DNA of 64,000 bases from Pithys albifrons albifrons (taxonomy: Eukaryota > Chordata > Aves > Passeriformes > Thamnophilidae). A program made the position numbers and the translations under genes. Where the stretch lies: the NCBI RefSeq assembly GCF_047495875.1, contig NC_092461.1, positions 68,374,299-68,438,298 of the forward strand. Reading direction: 5' to 3'. The notes beneath the pieces are model-generated. The model was given only the letters and a program-made list of their open reading frames with translations, had not been told where the DNA came from and did not search any database. Positions 27,101-38,211 of the stretch are shown in pieces; within the stretch, counting starts at the first letter, position 1, and every line of letters starts with the position of its first letter.

Positions 27101-29507
27101 TTTTGCTCTTCAGACTTCTGCTGGCTTTGGATTCTCTAACACACCTGCTATGTTGCTATGGGTCAGAGGTATCTCAAATATGGCAATAGGTTGTGCATAA
27201 CTTGTTTGTGCTGTGTGATCTTGTTCTTTAATGCAGTCTTATTTCACTGTTCTGTTAGGTCTCTTGAGCTTTGCTTTGGTGGAAGGTTTCCTCAAACCTG
27301 TAACAAATTCTTGACTGTCAGATAAAACATGCATTTTTAATAAGTCTTCCACATTAATCAGATTTTGGGTTTAGATTGTGTTATCTGTGACTATAATCTC
27401 ACTTTTTCCTTCCATAAACTATTTCAGGATTTCTTAGACAATTATATGAAAGTACTCGATTGCCTTTTACTCCTCCTTATGGAGGACTTCCAGTTAAATT
27501 TCGCACATACATTGGGAAGCCAATCCCTTACGATCCGAATATAACTACAGAGGAATTAGTTGAAAAGGTAAGTTATCTCTCCTTGCAAAATTGAACAATA
27601 TACTTTGCCTTTTATTGCATATGCACTTAACACTATTTTTTGCATGCTTGAATAAAGACGAATACACTTCTAGTATCTTGTTAAAGATGGGCAGTTCAGT
27701 TTTGGGGTTATTTAATGTATGGATATGTACAAGTAAGTATTGACATAGTAATAGTTGATTGAGATGCTCTCATCCTTTCAGAATGTGTGAGCCCTGTCTT
27801 CTTGGCATGTTAACTTTGTTTCTCCCATGCCTTTGATAAGACTTTGATAACTGGAGTGATGTAAACTATGTTTTAAGTGCTCTTTGCAGTAACTATGAAA
27901 ATAAATTTCATAAATAACATATAACTTTGAGAATCTTCTCTAAATAGCATAGGGGTCTAGAAACAAAGTTCCGCAAGAGCTTCAGTCTTATAGTCAAAGG
28001 AAAATGTTAAAAAAATAAGTTGCGTCCAAAATACAAAAATATTTTGAGTACCTACAGCTTGGTGAAATCAGTGGTGCCCAGGAGCATAAAAGTGTTTATA
28101 GATCCAGCATTTAGGCATTTTTCAGAATTTTAAACTAAACAGAAAATTCAGTTTTTAAAATTTGTCATGGAAGGTGTGAAAGGAGGGCTTCATGCAAAAA
28201 CATGAAAAAATCTGCTGTGACCCGGAAGTACACAGATCAAAACACTTGTTAGGAATCACTGATGAAAAAACACCTTGCTGCCCCCCAAAAGATGCAAGAA
28301 CACTAGCTTTACTTTCTTTTTTTTTTTCTTATAAGGTCTACTACAGATTGTTCTGGGCTTCACGAAAGTGAAACCAGAAAGACAGGTTTGGTCTGTTGCA
28401 AGGGAACTGCCCCAGTAAACTGTGGAGTTTGGTTTTAGCAGATTTAGGCTGGAAGCAATATGACTGCCCTTACTGTTTTTCATATTCTTGTATTTTTAGG
28501 ATACTGTATTTTGTGTACCTGCAAAACTGAAAATGAAATTTCCTGTGACATTGATTTACTTTACTAAAGTCAAGGCTTTGTCCACCTACTTTGACTGCCA
28601 CCCACTTCGGCAGGAGTTCAGTTAGGTCATATAACTGGTAAAAAAATAGCAACTTTAAGGGGGTTCGATGTGAGCAGTGGCCTGGCTGACTGCTGTCTGA
28701 TCATGCCCTGGAATGGAGTTAGGACATGGATCTGAAAAGAAAGGTTTAGCTACTCTTCTTGTATTCATGGTGATATTCTACCATCACTCTGAGTTAGATC
28801 GGTGGAGTACGTAGCTACCTTTGTTTCAAGCTTAAATATACAAGAAAAACCAAAAGGAGATAGTTTCTTATTTCTTTTAGAAATACAAAATATTGTCCAC
28901 ATTCTCTTCCTGAACCTTCATTTAAATCTCATGTAGGGAGTACTGTGAATTCTCCCATTATGTGCATGCTGTATATGAGACAATTACAGGGGAATTCAAG
29001 GTGGAAGGGACAGAGAGAGGTTCCTATGCCAAATTCCTAGTGCCAGCAAGGCTATGGGTTCAAATGTGGCTAGTCAGACTTTATTCAGCATTTTTCATGA
29101 AAACCTTCAGGGATGGAGATTGCACAAACTTAGTATTTGCATGTGTTAAAGGCAGCTTTGATCTAGTGCCCAGGTTTGGTAATTTAAACCTATCCAAACT
29201 GCAATCAATTTTTTTGTTCCTTTACTTTCCAAGAGAAGTTGTCACTAGGACAACTAGCTAATATAAAAGACTGTTTTTTTTCTTAAAGTACATCTTCTGA
29301 ATGAATTTCCCAGTGCTTTTTGAACCTCCGAGAAGTCAGTGGTCATACTGTTCTTCCATGCATAAGCAGGTCTGTAAAGGCAAATTTCTCTTCTCTTTTC
29401 AGACTAAGACTGCTGTCCAGGCTCTCATAAGAAAGCACCAAACAATCCCAGGCAGCATCTGGAAGGCTTTACTGGAGCGATTTGATAAACGTCGCAAAAG
29501 TGATTAG
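17792..29507 (+). CDS. TMEM68-like: TMEM68-family acyltransferase, copy 1 (six coding exons)
   Basis: Coding exons 17792-18119, 19234-19398, 21978-22171, 26959-27019, 27428-27567 and 29403-29507 join to 330 residues with no internal stop. All introns are GT/AG. The product matches TMEM68 throughout: a hydrophobic hairpin at about residues 38-74, the acyltransferase motif HGAIPID (His130, Asp136), [11 protein letters not shown] (155-165), [13 protein letters not shown] (196-208), PIIPMYTQN (230-238) and a final PYGG...GKPIPYDP block. TMEM68 (DIESL) is an ER membrane acyltransferase that makes triacylglycerol by an alternative route and has mono-/diacylglycerol acyltransferase activity; in mammals TMX1 restrains it (family knowledge). 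All visible catalytic motifs are intact, so activity is likely (inference). The start ATG lies 3 nt after an acceptor, as in copy 2. Which copy is the true orthologue of mammalian TMEM68 cannot be settled here; the N-terminus of this copy is the more divergent. Confidence 0.93.
18120..19233 (+). other. Copy 1 intron after coding exon 1
   Basis: AT-rich intron from gtaagt to aaacag. No repeat or second gene seen. Confidence 0.85.
19234..19398 (+). CDS. Copy 1 coding exon 2 (catalytic HGAIPID)
   Basis: 165 nt, residues 110-164 plus split codons at both ends. It encodes [14 protein letters not shown], then YYHGAIPID with the presumed catalytic His130 and Asp136, and [11 protein letters not shown]. 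By hand count 36 of 55 residues match the same exon of copy 2. Acceptor caaacag, donor ccag|gtaaga. Confidence 0.95.
19399..21977 (+). other. Copy 1 intron after coding exon 2
   Basis: AT-rich intron of about 2.6 kb. No recognisable repeat or ORF with a domain. Confidence 0.85.
21978..22171 (+). CDS. Copy 1 coding exon 3 (SPGGVREA motif)
   Basis: 194 nt, residues 165-229. It carries GTREEC and [13 protein letters not shown], the likely substrate/phosphate-binding block of this family, and NRKGFAQVA. By hand count 42 of 64 residues match copy 2. Acceptor attgcag, donor agtg|gtgagt, immediately followed by five ATT repeats. Confidence 0.95.
22172..26958 (+). other. Copy 1 intron after coding exon 3
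   Basis: About 4.8 kb. It begins with (ATT)5 at 22,178-22,192 just past the donor. It contains one short CR1 tail (25,575-25,645, listed) and otherwise unremarkable AT-rich DNA. Minus-strand ORFs at 24,036-24,269 and 24,693-24,923 have no recognisable family. Confidence 0.8.
25575..25645 (+). mobile_element. CR1-like 3' tail remnant
   Basis: About 70 bp read like a decayed CR1 end: 'ggttttgactacgtaatctc', 'cagaggtccttccagcccca' and 'gagtctgtgatt'. Too short for a subfamily. Confidence 0.6.
26959..27019 (+). CDS. Copy 1 coding exon 4 (PIIPMYTQN)
   Basis: 61 nt, residues 230-249 plus one base. It encodes PIIPMYTQNVREGYRTFKER. Acceptor ttccttag, donor agaa|gtaaga. Length and phase equal the paralogous exon of copy 2. 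Confidence 0.93.
27020..27427 (+). other. Copy 1 intron 4, compact (408 nt)
   Basis: A short intron with no minisatellite. The equivalent intron of copy 2 is 7,089 nt, mostly because of the C-rich array. A pyrimidine tract with AG at about 27,100 is followed by a donor-like site near 27,170, but there is no conserved coding sequence between them. Confidence 0.85.
27428..27567 (+). CDS. Copy 1 coding exon 5 (intact)
   Basis: 140 nt, residues 250-296. It encodes FLRQLYESTRLPFTPPYGG and then GKPIPYDPNITTEELVEK. The reading frame is open, which is the reference for the single-base loss in copy 2. Acceptor atttcag, donor aaag|gtaagt. Confidence 0.94.
27568..29402 (+). other. Copy 1 intron after coding exon 5
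   Basis: About 1.8 kb, AT-rich. An ORF at 28,962-29,261 has no recognisable domain. No clear repeat. Confidence 0.8.
29403..29507 (+). CDS. Copy 1 terminal coding exon
   Basis: 105 nt including TAG. It encodes KTAVQALIRKHQ, then SIWKALLERFDKRR and a basic tail. Acceptor tcttttcag. The same length as the last exon of copy 2. Confidence 0.95.
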   Translation, partial: TKTAVQALIRKHQTIPGSIWKALLERFDKRRKSD

Positions 29508-31334
29508 AATGCTTATGTTTATTTCATTGTTTTTACAGCATACAGTAAAAAACAATGTCCTACAGCACTGATGACTGATAGTTGGTGTTCAACCAGTTTA
29601 ATTTACAAGTTTCTACAGGTTTGATAGAAGAAAACAGTTAGCCTCTTCAAAGTTGCCCTGTGTCTTTGAGAATATCCTGAACTCAGAAAGATTGAAGATG
29701 ACTTACATATAATAGCAATGCAACAGCTAACTGCCCCAAAAAGGAACTCATGTAGCCAGGTTTTTCCTGGTTCCCAAAACAAGTAGGTACTTATATCTGA
29801 GAGCCTTAGCAGTTTTGTCTAGATCTGTGGTTTTGTGTTGTGAGCAGATCGTAGTCCAGTGTCAGAGCAGAACCTCAGAGTCAGTGTTGTCCCACCAGAG
29901 GTCACCCCGCAGTGGGCACCTTCCCTGTTGGACCCCATGCAAGGCAGTGTCAGAAGAGAAACTGTCTCACTTTAGCTAATGATCTACTGCTTAGGCATTT
30001 TCCTAGAGACTGTACAAAGAGACATAATCCCTTTAAAAGAGATGCTAGACTCCTACAAACACTTCAGCTTAGTGGTTTGTACCCTGGAAAGCAGGACTGC
30101 TACATCCAAGACTTAGCCCCCTTGAGAAAAGGTCTCTCAAAGAGAGGAAAAAGGTTTTAACTCGGTGTAGCACTATGCAAATATATGTAGAAAGTAGTTT
30201 CAAGCCTAAGCTGGTACATGCATGCACTATTGCACCATACTGTAGTTGTTTAGTGGATGAGCCTGCCTCCAGTCTGATAATCCCTGGATATAGTGTGTGC
30301 AGTACAGATATGCTGTATTTATTTCCCAGTGAGCAGGGAGCAGGCTGTGGGGGAGCTTACTTAGGCAATGCAGCCCTGGGGCTTATCATCACTGGTGGTT
30401 TGCCTAAAATGCAGTACTGCAACACTGCTGTCTCCACATGGATTAAACCAAAATGCCTGTTTGGAAAGGTAGATGTAGACAATGTTGTCTTCCTAATGCG
30501 ATTTGTGGAAAACTGAAACTTGCTACAAAGCAGAATGTGTTTTATAGGCTGTGGTATGTTGTTACCAGTGGGAGTGGGAGAACTTTGTGTAATCTATCCA
30601 ATATGTCATTAAATGCAACCAAGTCTGTTAACGTCAAACACCAAGAAAGGTAATTTTTTTGCCTCATTTTTCATTGTTGCACTTCTAATACCTATATAAT
30701 CTTTTTCCTCAACATCCTGAAACATTACATAGCATCTAAGGAACTATATACATGGTTTGCCCATTTTTCACTAGAAAACTAAATCTACTCTTTGGATTAA
30801 AAAAAATTCTTCCTCTTCCCATGCTGGTTCTCCACAGATATTTCATGCACATCTGGAGAAAGGAGCAGGATAGACAGGTGAGCTATTTCCCCGGAGCAAA
30901 AAGACAGGAATCCTGTCCTGAAAAAAAAATCTCAACTCTCTCCTAAGATGTAGGAATTTTTATTTGGACACCCTAAATATAATTGCTGTATACAGGTAGA
31001 AGGATTTTTCTTCTAGCAGAGTCAACATGCACAGGAGATGCTAAACTAAAGCAAATCAAGATCCAGACTGATATGCCTGACCAGGAACAGGAATTCAAGT
31101 CTTACCGGAAGTCTTATCTGGCGCACTCTCAACGATACAAGCTGAAATTCAAATCCTGAGCTTAAGTCAAGGGAAAAAAGGAACTAATGGAAAGGCCATT
31201 GAATACTAAAATGGACACAGATGAAGAAGCAAGTGGAATTAAGAGTAACCAGAATCTGAAAGCATTCTTCATATTGCAGAAACTGCAGAAAGACTGGGCA
31301 GAACCATTCTCTGACAATCCTATTTTTCAAGCAC
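29508..31334 (+). other. 3' UTR of copy 1 and following intergenic DNA
   Basis: The 3' UTR starts at 29,508. No AATAAA lies close to the stop; weaker ATTAAA candidates occur at 30,442-30,447 and 30,608-30,613, so the transcript end is uncertain. ORFs at 29,912-30,516 look like chance ORFs. Confidence 0.5.
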
Positions 31335-31780
31335 ATTAATGTCATCATGGAATGTGTCCAAAGAAGGGCAACAAAGCTGGTAAAGGGTCTGGAGCACAAG
31401 TCTTATGAGGAGCATCTGAGGAAGGCGGGATTGTTTATCCTGGTTACAAGGAGGCTCAGAGGGGATCCACAACTACCTGAAAGGAGGTTGCAGCCAGATG
31501 AGGGTCAGTCTCTACTCCCAGGTAACAAGTGACAGGACAAGATGAAATAGCCTCAAGTTGTGCTAGGGGAGGTTTAGATTGGATATGACTAAAATTTTCT
31601 TCACTGAAAGGGTCATCAAGCATTGGAACAGCTGCTCATGAAAGTGGTGGAGGTATTTAAAAGATTTGTAAATGTGGCACTTGGGGACATGCTTCAGTGG
31701 TGGGCTTGGCCAGGTTAATGATTGGACCAAATGATCTTAAATGTCTTTTCCAACCTAAACAATTCTGATTCTCTGACCAG
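31335..31780 (+). mobile_element. CR1 LINE, 5'-truncated
   Basis: It starts in the reverse-transcriptase C-terminus ([20 protein letters not shown] in the 31,347 frame) and continues through 'gtaacaagtgacaggacaag' to the tail 'tgtcttttccaacctaaac'. Frames are broken. Confidence 0.92.
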
Positions 31781-33339
31781 TTAAATACTCCAGTAATCTG
31801 AATTTGCAAAACCTTCCCAATTCCAGGCTCTCTGATATGTGATGCTAGGGGTTGTGCTGTAGCTCAGAACAGAGCACAAGCCTTGAATAGGAGATGCATA
31901 ATCAGAGCACTGATTATCTTTCAAAGAAAAGATTCCTGCCTGTATCTCCACTATTTAGACAGCTGTCAACATTTTATTAACAATGTTCAGGTTTTTACTG
32001 GGCTATTTAATCTTACAGCAGCATCACTGGTTATCTGCAACTTCTCTGAAGTGAGCTGAAGTAAAAATTTCTGTTACTTCTGTCACAGTTGTCTTAAGAG
32101 TATTTTCTGGGATGTCAAGATGATAGACAGAATTATTATTGAGAAAAAGGAGTGACTTTGAATGATGTGTATGTGATCTTTCTAATAAAAAAATTTTAAA
32201 CGCTGCTCTAATAAGCTCCCTCCAAATAGTAGTGGCTCCCTCTGAATTTTTACTATTTTTAGGGCAACATTATAGAAATTAGAACTAGAAATTGGTACTA
32301 CAGAAACTATAGAGCTTGTCATACAAATAGAATTGCAATTGCAAATCAAATTACTGCTACCCTTATTTTTAGCCTCTCCATCATACAACAAAAAAGAAAT
32401 GAAAACAGCAAATGCAAATGACCTGTACCTGCCTCAAAGTGAAAGCAGCATTTAGGAGACTTTGGTATAGTTTGCCCAGTGAATAATGCAGGGAAATCCT
32501 GTTTTCATGACTTGTTGCATACAAGGTTTATCCAGCTCAAACTACATGGTTTTTCATTGGGGAAAACTATCCTTACTGGTAACAATTGAAAAGTAAATTT
32601 ATAAAAGCACAGAATTGTGGAATATCCTGAGTTGGAAGGGATCGTTGAACCCAGCTCCTGGTCCTGTGCAGGACCTCCCCAGGAATCACACCATGTCCCT
32701 GAGTGTTGTCCAAATGCAGCTTGAACTCTGGCAGGCCTGGTGCTGTGACCACTTAATGTGACAGTGCAAACAGAGTTACACAAATGTGCCAGCTGAGCAG
32801 CCACAGACATCGAGCAGACCGATGATGGAGAAGACTGCTGGTTGGAAAAGCACAGGAGGCAGAGGTCCGAAATAGCTTACAGTCAGTGGTGGCCAAGTTC
32901 TTCTCACCTAAGGCTGAGGAAGCAGCTATGGAGAGTCACATGCTGTGCCAGAAGGTAGGGCAGCTACACCAACCTGTGTGTTGGCATCAGTGCTTATTTC
33001 TTTGACTGATTTTTTTTTTTATATATATAAATCCAGGGATCACATCGAAGTCTGCTGGCCAGTCAGGAACACCTTAACAGCTCCATGAATGCCACATCTG
33101 AACTGTAAGCTGTCCAGAACGTGGAGTGCATGCAGTGGGAACGAGTGGGTACCTCTCCAGCCGTGGGTCCCAGGTTCGGCTGCCGCTGCTCCCATGGCAC
33201 CGGTGGGGCTGGAGAAGGGAATTGCACACCGTGGGCCGGCAGGTACCGGGAAGGGGCGCATGGCAGGTAAGCAGTTCTGGAGGCAGCAGTGGAACAGGTG
33301 GTACCCAGGATTTTCCAGTGGACATCGCAGCCAAGGGGC
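31781..33339. other. Intergenic DNA upstream of the copy 2 promoter
   Basis: Contains the minus-strand CR1 fragment listed next and a T-run/TA stretch at about 33,010-33,031. An AATAAA lies at 32,184-32,189. No gene seen. Confidence 0.5.
32605..32760 (-). mobile_element. CR1 LINE 3' end, minus strand
   Basis: On the + strand it reads 'cacagaattgtggaatatcc', 'gagttggaagggatcgttga' and 'ggcctggtgctgtgaccac', the reverse complement of a typical CR1 3' region. Confidence 0.87.
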
Positions 33340-33660
33340 TGGGATGGTTTAGCCTGAGAAAAGGAGGCTCAGGCGGGACCTCATTGCTCTGTACAATTCC
33401 CTGAAAGGAGCCAGGTGGGGGTCGGCCTCTTCTCCCAGGCAGCCAGTGACAGGACAAAGGAACACTGTTAAGCTGTGCCAGGCGAGGTTTAGGCTGGACA
33501 TCAGGAGGAATTCCTTCACAGAAGGGGCGATTAGACATTGGAATTGGCATAGGGATGTTGGTGGGAGCACGGTCCCTGGAGGCGTCTAAGGCTGGATGTG
33601 GCAGTCAGTGCCGTGGTCTAGCTGACGTGGTGCTTCGGCCGTGGGCTGGACTCGCTGCTG
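33340..33660 (+). mobile_element. CR1 LINE fragment at the edge of the copy 2 CpG island
   Basis: It runs from 'ggtttagcctgagaaaagga' through 'ggtttaggctggacatcagg' to 'ggtctagctgacgtggtgc' and 'gtgggctggactcgctgctg'. The expected tail (fast-evolving 3' end with 'ttctatgattct') is missing or merged into the GC-rich block, so the element abuts or contributes to the copy 2 promoter region. Confidence 0.82.
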
Positions 33661-34270
33661 CCGGAGCTGTTCTCCATCCCGACGGATGCCGAAATCCCGG
33701 GATCGCCAGCGCCTCGCGCGCCGCCAGGGGGCGCCCCGCCCGCTCGCGGCAACGCGCGCCCCCTGCCGGCGCCCGCGGCCTGCCGGCGCGGCGGAAGCGG
33801 CGGGCGGTGCGTGCCGGACGCGGGTCCGGGCGGGTCCCGCGCCCCCGGCGACGCGGAGTTCCCGCCGCCCCCGCCGCGCCCCCGCGCCCAGGACGCCCTC
33901 CTGCCCCCGCCCCGCCGCGGGAGCCGCCCCGGCCCCGCCGCCCCGCGGGCACCCGGCCTCCGCGGGGGCGGCGGGCGAGGAGAAGTAAAACCGGGCCCCG
34001 GCAGGGACGCGGGGCTGGAGTCGGAGCCGTCGTCGCCAGGGCAAGGTGAGCGGGCTCTGCCGGGCGCGGTGTGGGGGCCCGGTCCGGGCCTGGCCCCGCT
34101 GCCTCCCGGTGGGTTCGGTCACCCCCAGGCTCGGGGCCTTGCTTTGACTAGCGCCGGGACAGGGCCTGGAGAGGCGGCGGGGCCGCCGGGATCGCGTCCT
34201 TAGTGCAAGGAAAGGACCCGCGGCCCTCCCCGCTGGGAGCCGAGCGCTGCCCGCCGGCACCGGAGCCAGG
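33640..34270 (+). promoter_or_regulatory. CpG-island promoter of TMEM68-like copy 2
   Basis: Extremely GC- and CpG-rich with multiple CCCCGCC/GGGGCGG GC boxes and no TATA box in an expected position. A consensus donor caag|gtgagc lies at 34,045/34,046. The next in-context acceptor is at 37,879-37,880, three bases before the copy 2 start codon. Arginine/proline/alanine-rich ORFs on both strands are products of base composition. Confidence 0.8.
33950..34045 (+). other. Probable 5' non-coding exon, copy 2
   Basis: The 3' end is set by the donor gggcaag|gtgagcggg at 34,045/34,046. The 5' end is a placeholder; the transcription start cannot be read from sequence. The donor context matches that of the copy 1 non-coding exon. 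Confidence 0.5.
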
Positions 34271-37200
34271 CCAGCCCTTGGGCCACAGCAAGGGCTAAAC
34301 CACCCTCTGGCTTTTAGGTCTCAGATGCCGTTACCAGAGTTATCAGGGTCTTCAGGGTTTTATGGTTTGTTGGTTGGTGTGTTTGTTTTTTGTATTTGTG
34401 ATGGCGTTGCTGATGCTGCTGGAAATGCGTTCTGTAGTGTATATTTCTGTCGGCTGGGGCATGGCGAAGGTAATACTTTGCAGTGTCTCTCCAGGTCGGA
34501 GATACCGGAATCAGCTCCAGAGGTTTCACTTGGACATTTCACATAGGTACTGAAATCGTGCTGTGTGCGGTTTACAGCAGCGTGTGTTGCTGTCCGTGAT
34601 TACTTCTATTGGGAGCAGTAGGGTCTCGGTTAACTCAGCCCCTGCTCGCTGCAGCTGAAGAGCAGTGTTGGAGATTAGTTTAGGACTTTCCTGGCTCATG
34701 TACCAGAAGTCAGTGAAAGGAATTGTTGTGTGTTAGGCGTGTTTCCACTTCACCAGCAGCATAAAGCCTTACGTGTGAGCCTAAGTCAGTGTGTAGTATC
34801 ATTAGTCAAATGAGAAAGTACATCTTTTTGAACTAGTGCAAATGTATGTAAGCTGATGTATTAGGAAGTTAGAACTTAATAATATGTAGTTTGAACTGCA
34901 CAACAGCAAGTGTGTCAGTGATGTCAATTAAAATAAGAATGTGCTCATGTTATGGAGGGATTCTGCCTGTAACTTGGCTAAAGGTGAGATTTAGTAGTAG
35001 TACACTTAGCTGTACTGCACCCCGTTGTAGTTTTTAGATTTCGATAGTGGTGGTTTTCAATAAAACCTCTGACAGGGAAGGCAGGGTGATCTCTCTGCTT
35101 GGATAACGTCTTAATCTGGGTGACATTGCTGTTTTTTCTAGAAGACAGTGTGCATTATCATGTAGTGTTAACTGTTCTGTACAGACATAGAGGAGACAGC
35201 TGTACAGTTGGAACAGACCAACCTGTTGTTACCAGTTATCTGGTAACCTCTATTCAGCGTGTAGCTCCTGTCCTTTTTCTGGTCATGATCTGCCTTCCCT
35301 TTGTCACTGCTATTGCACCCACATTTGGAGGACCTTACTGCTGCTCTTAATGAGTGATTATAGAGAGGGGGAAGTGAAATCCTTGAAGCAAAGGAACAGG
35401 GGGCAACAGGCACAGACTGTAGTAGGGGGAATTCTAACTAGAAGAAATAAAACATTTTCACCATGAAGGTAGTCAAGCCCTAGACTGGGGGCCTAAAGAA
35501 GCTGTGGAATCTATCCATGAAGATAATACAAACTGGACTGGATATGGCCAGCCCTGAGCAACATGATCCATCTAGAAGAAGTTGGACGAGTGCTGTTCAG
35601 TGCTGTTTCCAGTGTAAATTATTCTATGATTATCTTCAAGATGAGGAAAAAGTTCAGAGTAGAGCTGACGGTTCCTAAGAGAAGGCAGCACTTTAGATCT
35701 TACCTCTGTGGCTGGTACCACACAGGCTGTCACATTTTAACTTCTGTTACTGGTTAGCACATAGATATGCAAGTAAACTTAGAGTACTGTGATGATTGCA
35801 TTTGAGGTATTGCATCGAACATTGCAGGCAAAAGGACACGTAAGATTTTTGCAAGACTGACATGTGTGGACAGGACTTTAAATTTACTTGGTGGGGATTT
35901 TGGATTTGGAGAAAGCCATAAACAATTAAAATTATAATCAGTGGGAGAAGATAGCTTTAAATAATCTTTTAAGCTACATAATCACCTCTCAGTTTTGAAA
36001 AACTGTTTCTGTGCCATAACCCGTGCTCCATATTGTTCTCTAGGTGGTAGGTGGAACCACTGTAGAAGTCCAGGCATAACAATCTAATAAATATTGTGGT
36101 GTTGAATGCTACTCAAATCCTGCTTGGCCTCACAAGTTGTGTTTCTTATACTTGCTGTGGGTGTTTGCTGCCTGACAGGTTCTGGAGTTTGGGTCTGGCA
36201 ACAGGAATGAGAAGGAGCTTTCTCTTGCTCTCCCACATGATCACTCTCTCCCTTCCTTTCCCCCTAATACACACCCCAAACATGTGTGCGTGAAATCAGT
36301 AAAGTGTGTGGCACTAATGCTGTGTGCTTGCACATTGCTGAAGGTAAATCAGCTGCTTGTCACTGTCATGCTGTGAAGCAAAGAATATGCTGGGAAGCAA
36401 AATGTTGTAAGCCTGAATTAGTGGAACAGACATGGATCATGGGAGCAAAGGCCTTGTAATGAGATCAGCTTTCTTCTCATTAGTGGGAGTTATCTTGAGC
36501 AATGTGGGTAGAGGCTGATTTCAAATCTAAAGGAAAAGGGACATCCTTGGTTTGTTAGAATGTGAGGGAAAATTGAGTTGGGGAAAGTGAGATGAGTTCC
36601 AATATGGTACATATTTCAATGTCTTATGGCAGATGTGGAATAAAACTGATTCGCATCATAATTTTTGTCATTGGGGTTCTGATAGTATTAACAAACTTAT
36701 TTTCTGAGTTCCAGTCACTTGTTTCTGGCAAAACCAGAGCAAGAGTAAAGGAATGATAGACATATGTCTGTCTAGAATAGGAGCTCTGCCGTCATAAAGA
36801 CTGTAAGTCATACTCTAATAAAAAACCAAACCACAACAACCTTGAGCTTAGATTCTTTCAGAAATATTGTTCTTAATCCTTTTCACTCTACAGTCACGTT
36901 ATAGTTGAAATATGTTTTTCTTCTTAGTCCTGGCTAGCAGAATGTTGAGTCTTGACCACCACTTTATCGCAGACTAGAATAACTTTTGTCCACCAAGGTA
37001 TTACATATGCTGTTCAAGCACTGTAGCTAAAAGAGCCAAGCATTCAGGTTGTCTCATACTTGTAAGGTGAGGTGAATGGCAAGTTTTCCTCTAAATCATA
37101 CAAAGCTAAGAAAGAAGTGTTGCTCCAGAGTTATAGAAAGCCTGAAATACCAGCCCAGGAACTTCTCAGGAGCTGGCACTGGAGAAGGGAGATTCTTATA

Positions 37201-37880
37201 CACAAACACAGTAAAGCCAGAGCAGTTAAAGCTTTTACAGGACTTTCTGTGACCTTTGTGTTTTGAGTTTTTTTTTCCCATGTCTTTTCTGCTGCCTCTC
37301 TGTATTTGTGCTCTGGGTCTTGGCATTTCATGAGCGGTAAATTTCCAGATACAGTTAAAGGTCTCTCTAGGCCTGAGACTTTCTTATTTCCGAGTCCTCA
37401 AATGGTTGTAGTTAGTGGAGGTGTTCATGAGGGAGTTTTTTACAGCACTGGATTTGCGATTGTGCTGTTTCCTGTTGTAGTTAGTGCTTGGGAGAAGGCT
37501 TTGTTTTACTATAGCAATACATTTGACTATCAATACAGCTTTCTGAAAATCAAAATTGCAGTATTAATTTGTATTGGTAACGGTATCAATGTTCTGGATC
37601 TGTGTAAGTTCAACAATTTTGAATAAGATAGAATACTAGCCTGAAAGTAAGCAATTGCACCTTCTTTGTAAATTAGAATTGTCAACATTTCCAGTACACA
37701 AAAGAAAAGGACTGTAAAAATCAAGCAGAAATTTTGCTGCTTGTACCTTTGATTCTAATAGGTGCTAATGGGAAGTGGGGTAAGTGGTCATTAATAAAAT
37801 GCGTATGTGATTTATGAATAAAGACAGGTCTATCTTTTTGAACGATTTATTAATCTACTTTTTTTTTTAAATTTTAACAG
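34046..37880 (+). other. Inferred first intron of copy 2
   Basis: Begins gtgagcggg and ends attttaacag. It includes a decayed CR1 (35,360-35,632) and otherwise unremarkable DNA. Short ORFs at 34,325-34,553 and 37,306-37,626 have no recognisable domain. Confidence 0.6.
35360..35632 (+). mobile_element. Decayed CR1-like 3' end
   Basis: Weak CR1 3' pattern: 'cattttcaccatgaaggtag', 'ggactggatatggccagccc', 'tgagcaacatgatccatct' and 'taaattattctatgattat'. Strongly mutated. Confidence 0.55.
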
Positions 37881-37883
37881 GAA

Positions 37884-38211
37884 ATGACAGGTGGAAATGA
37901 ATCCTGTAGTGCAGGACAGATACCTTTGTCCTACTTAACTTGCCTGAGTTACATTCTGCAAGAATGGACTGGCGTGGAGCATATAGGAGATTATCTGAGT
38001 TTCGCGTTCTACCTGGTGTGGGTGCTTTTTCCACTCGTAGTAGTTTTGATACTCCCGGGAGTCATTGTCGTCCTCTTCTACGTTTCTGCTCTCTTTGTTC
38101 ATATTTACAAAAGGAAGAATGAACTGAAGGAAGCTTATTCTCATGATGTTTGGCTGGGTGCAACAGAAATGTTGGCTACCCTATGGGATGGACATGGAAG
38201 AATATGGCATG
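37884..38211 (+). CDS. Copy 2 coding exon 1 (start, membrane segment)
   Basis: 328 nt, residues 1-109 plus one base. The ATG follows the acceptor taacag and GAA. It encodes [10 protein letters not shown] (25-34), a hydrophobic stretch (about 40-74), then [18 protein letters not shown] and [14 protein letters not shown]. To my eye this exon is closer to canonical vertebrate TMEM68 than the copy 1 exon. Donor catg|gtaagc. Confidence 0.94.

Noticed and set aside
27100..27180. Possible extra exon in copy 1 between coding exons 4 and 5
   Set aside because: An acceptor-like tract and donor-like site exist, but inclusion is not needed: exons 4 and 5 join in frame with the family pattern, and nothing similar occurs in copy 2.
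33555..34260. Long Arg/Pro/Ala-rich ORFs on both strands in the copy 2 CpG island
   Set aside because: Overlapping on both strands and explained by GC-rich composition lacking stops; the region is better read as promoter and non-coding exon.
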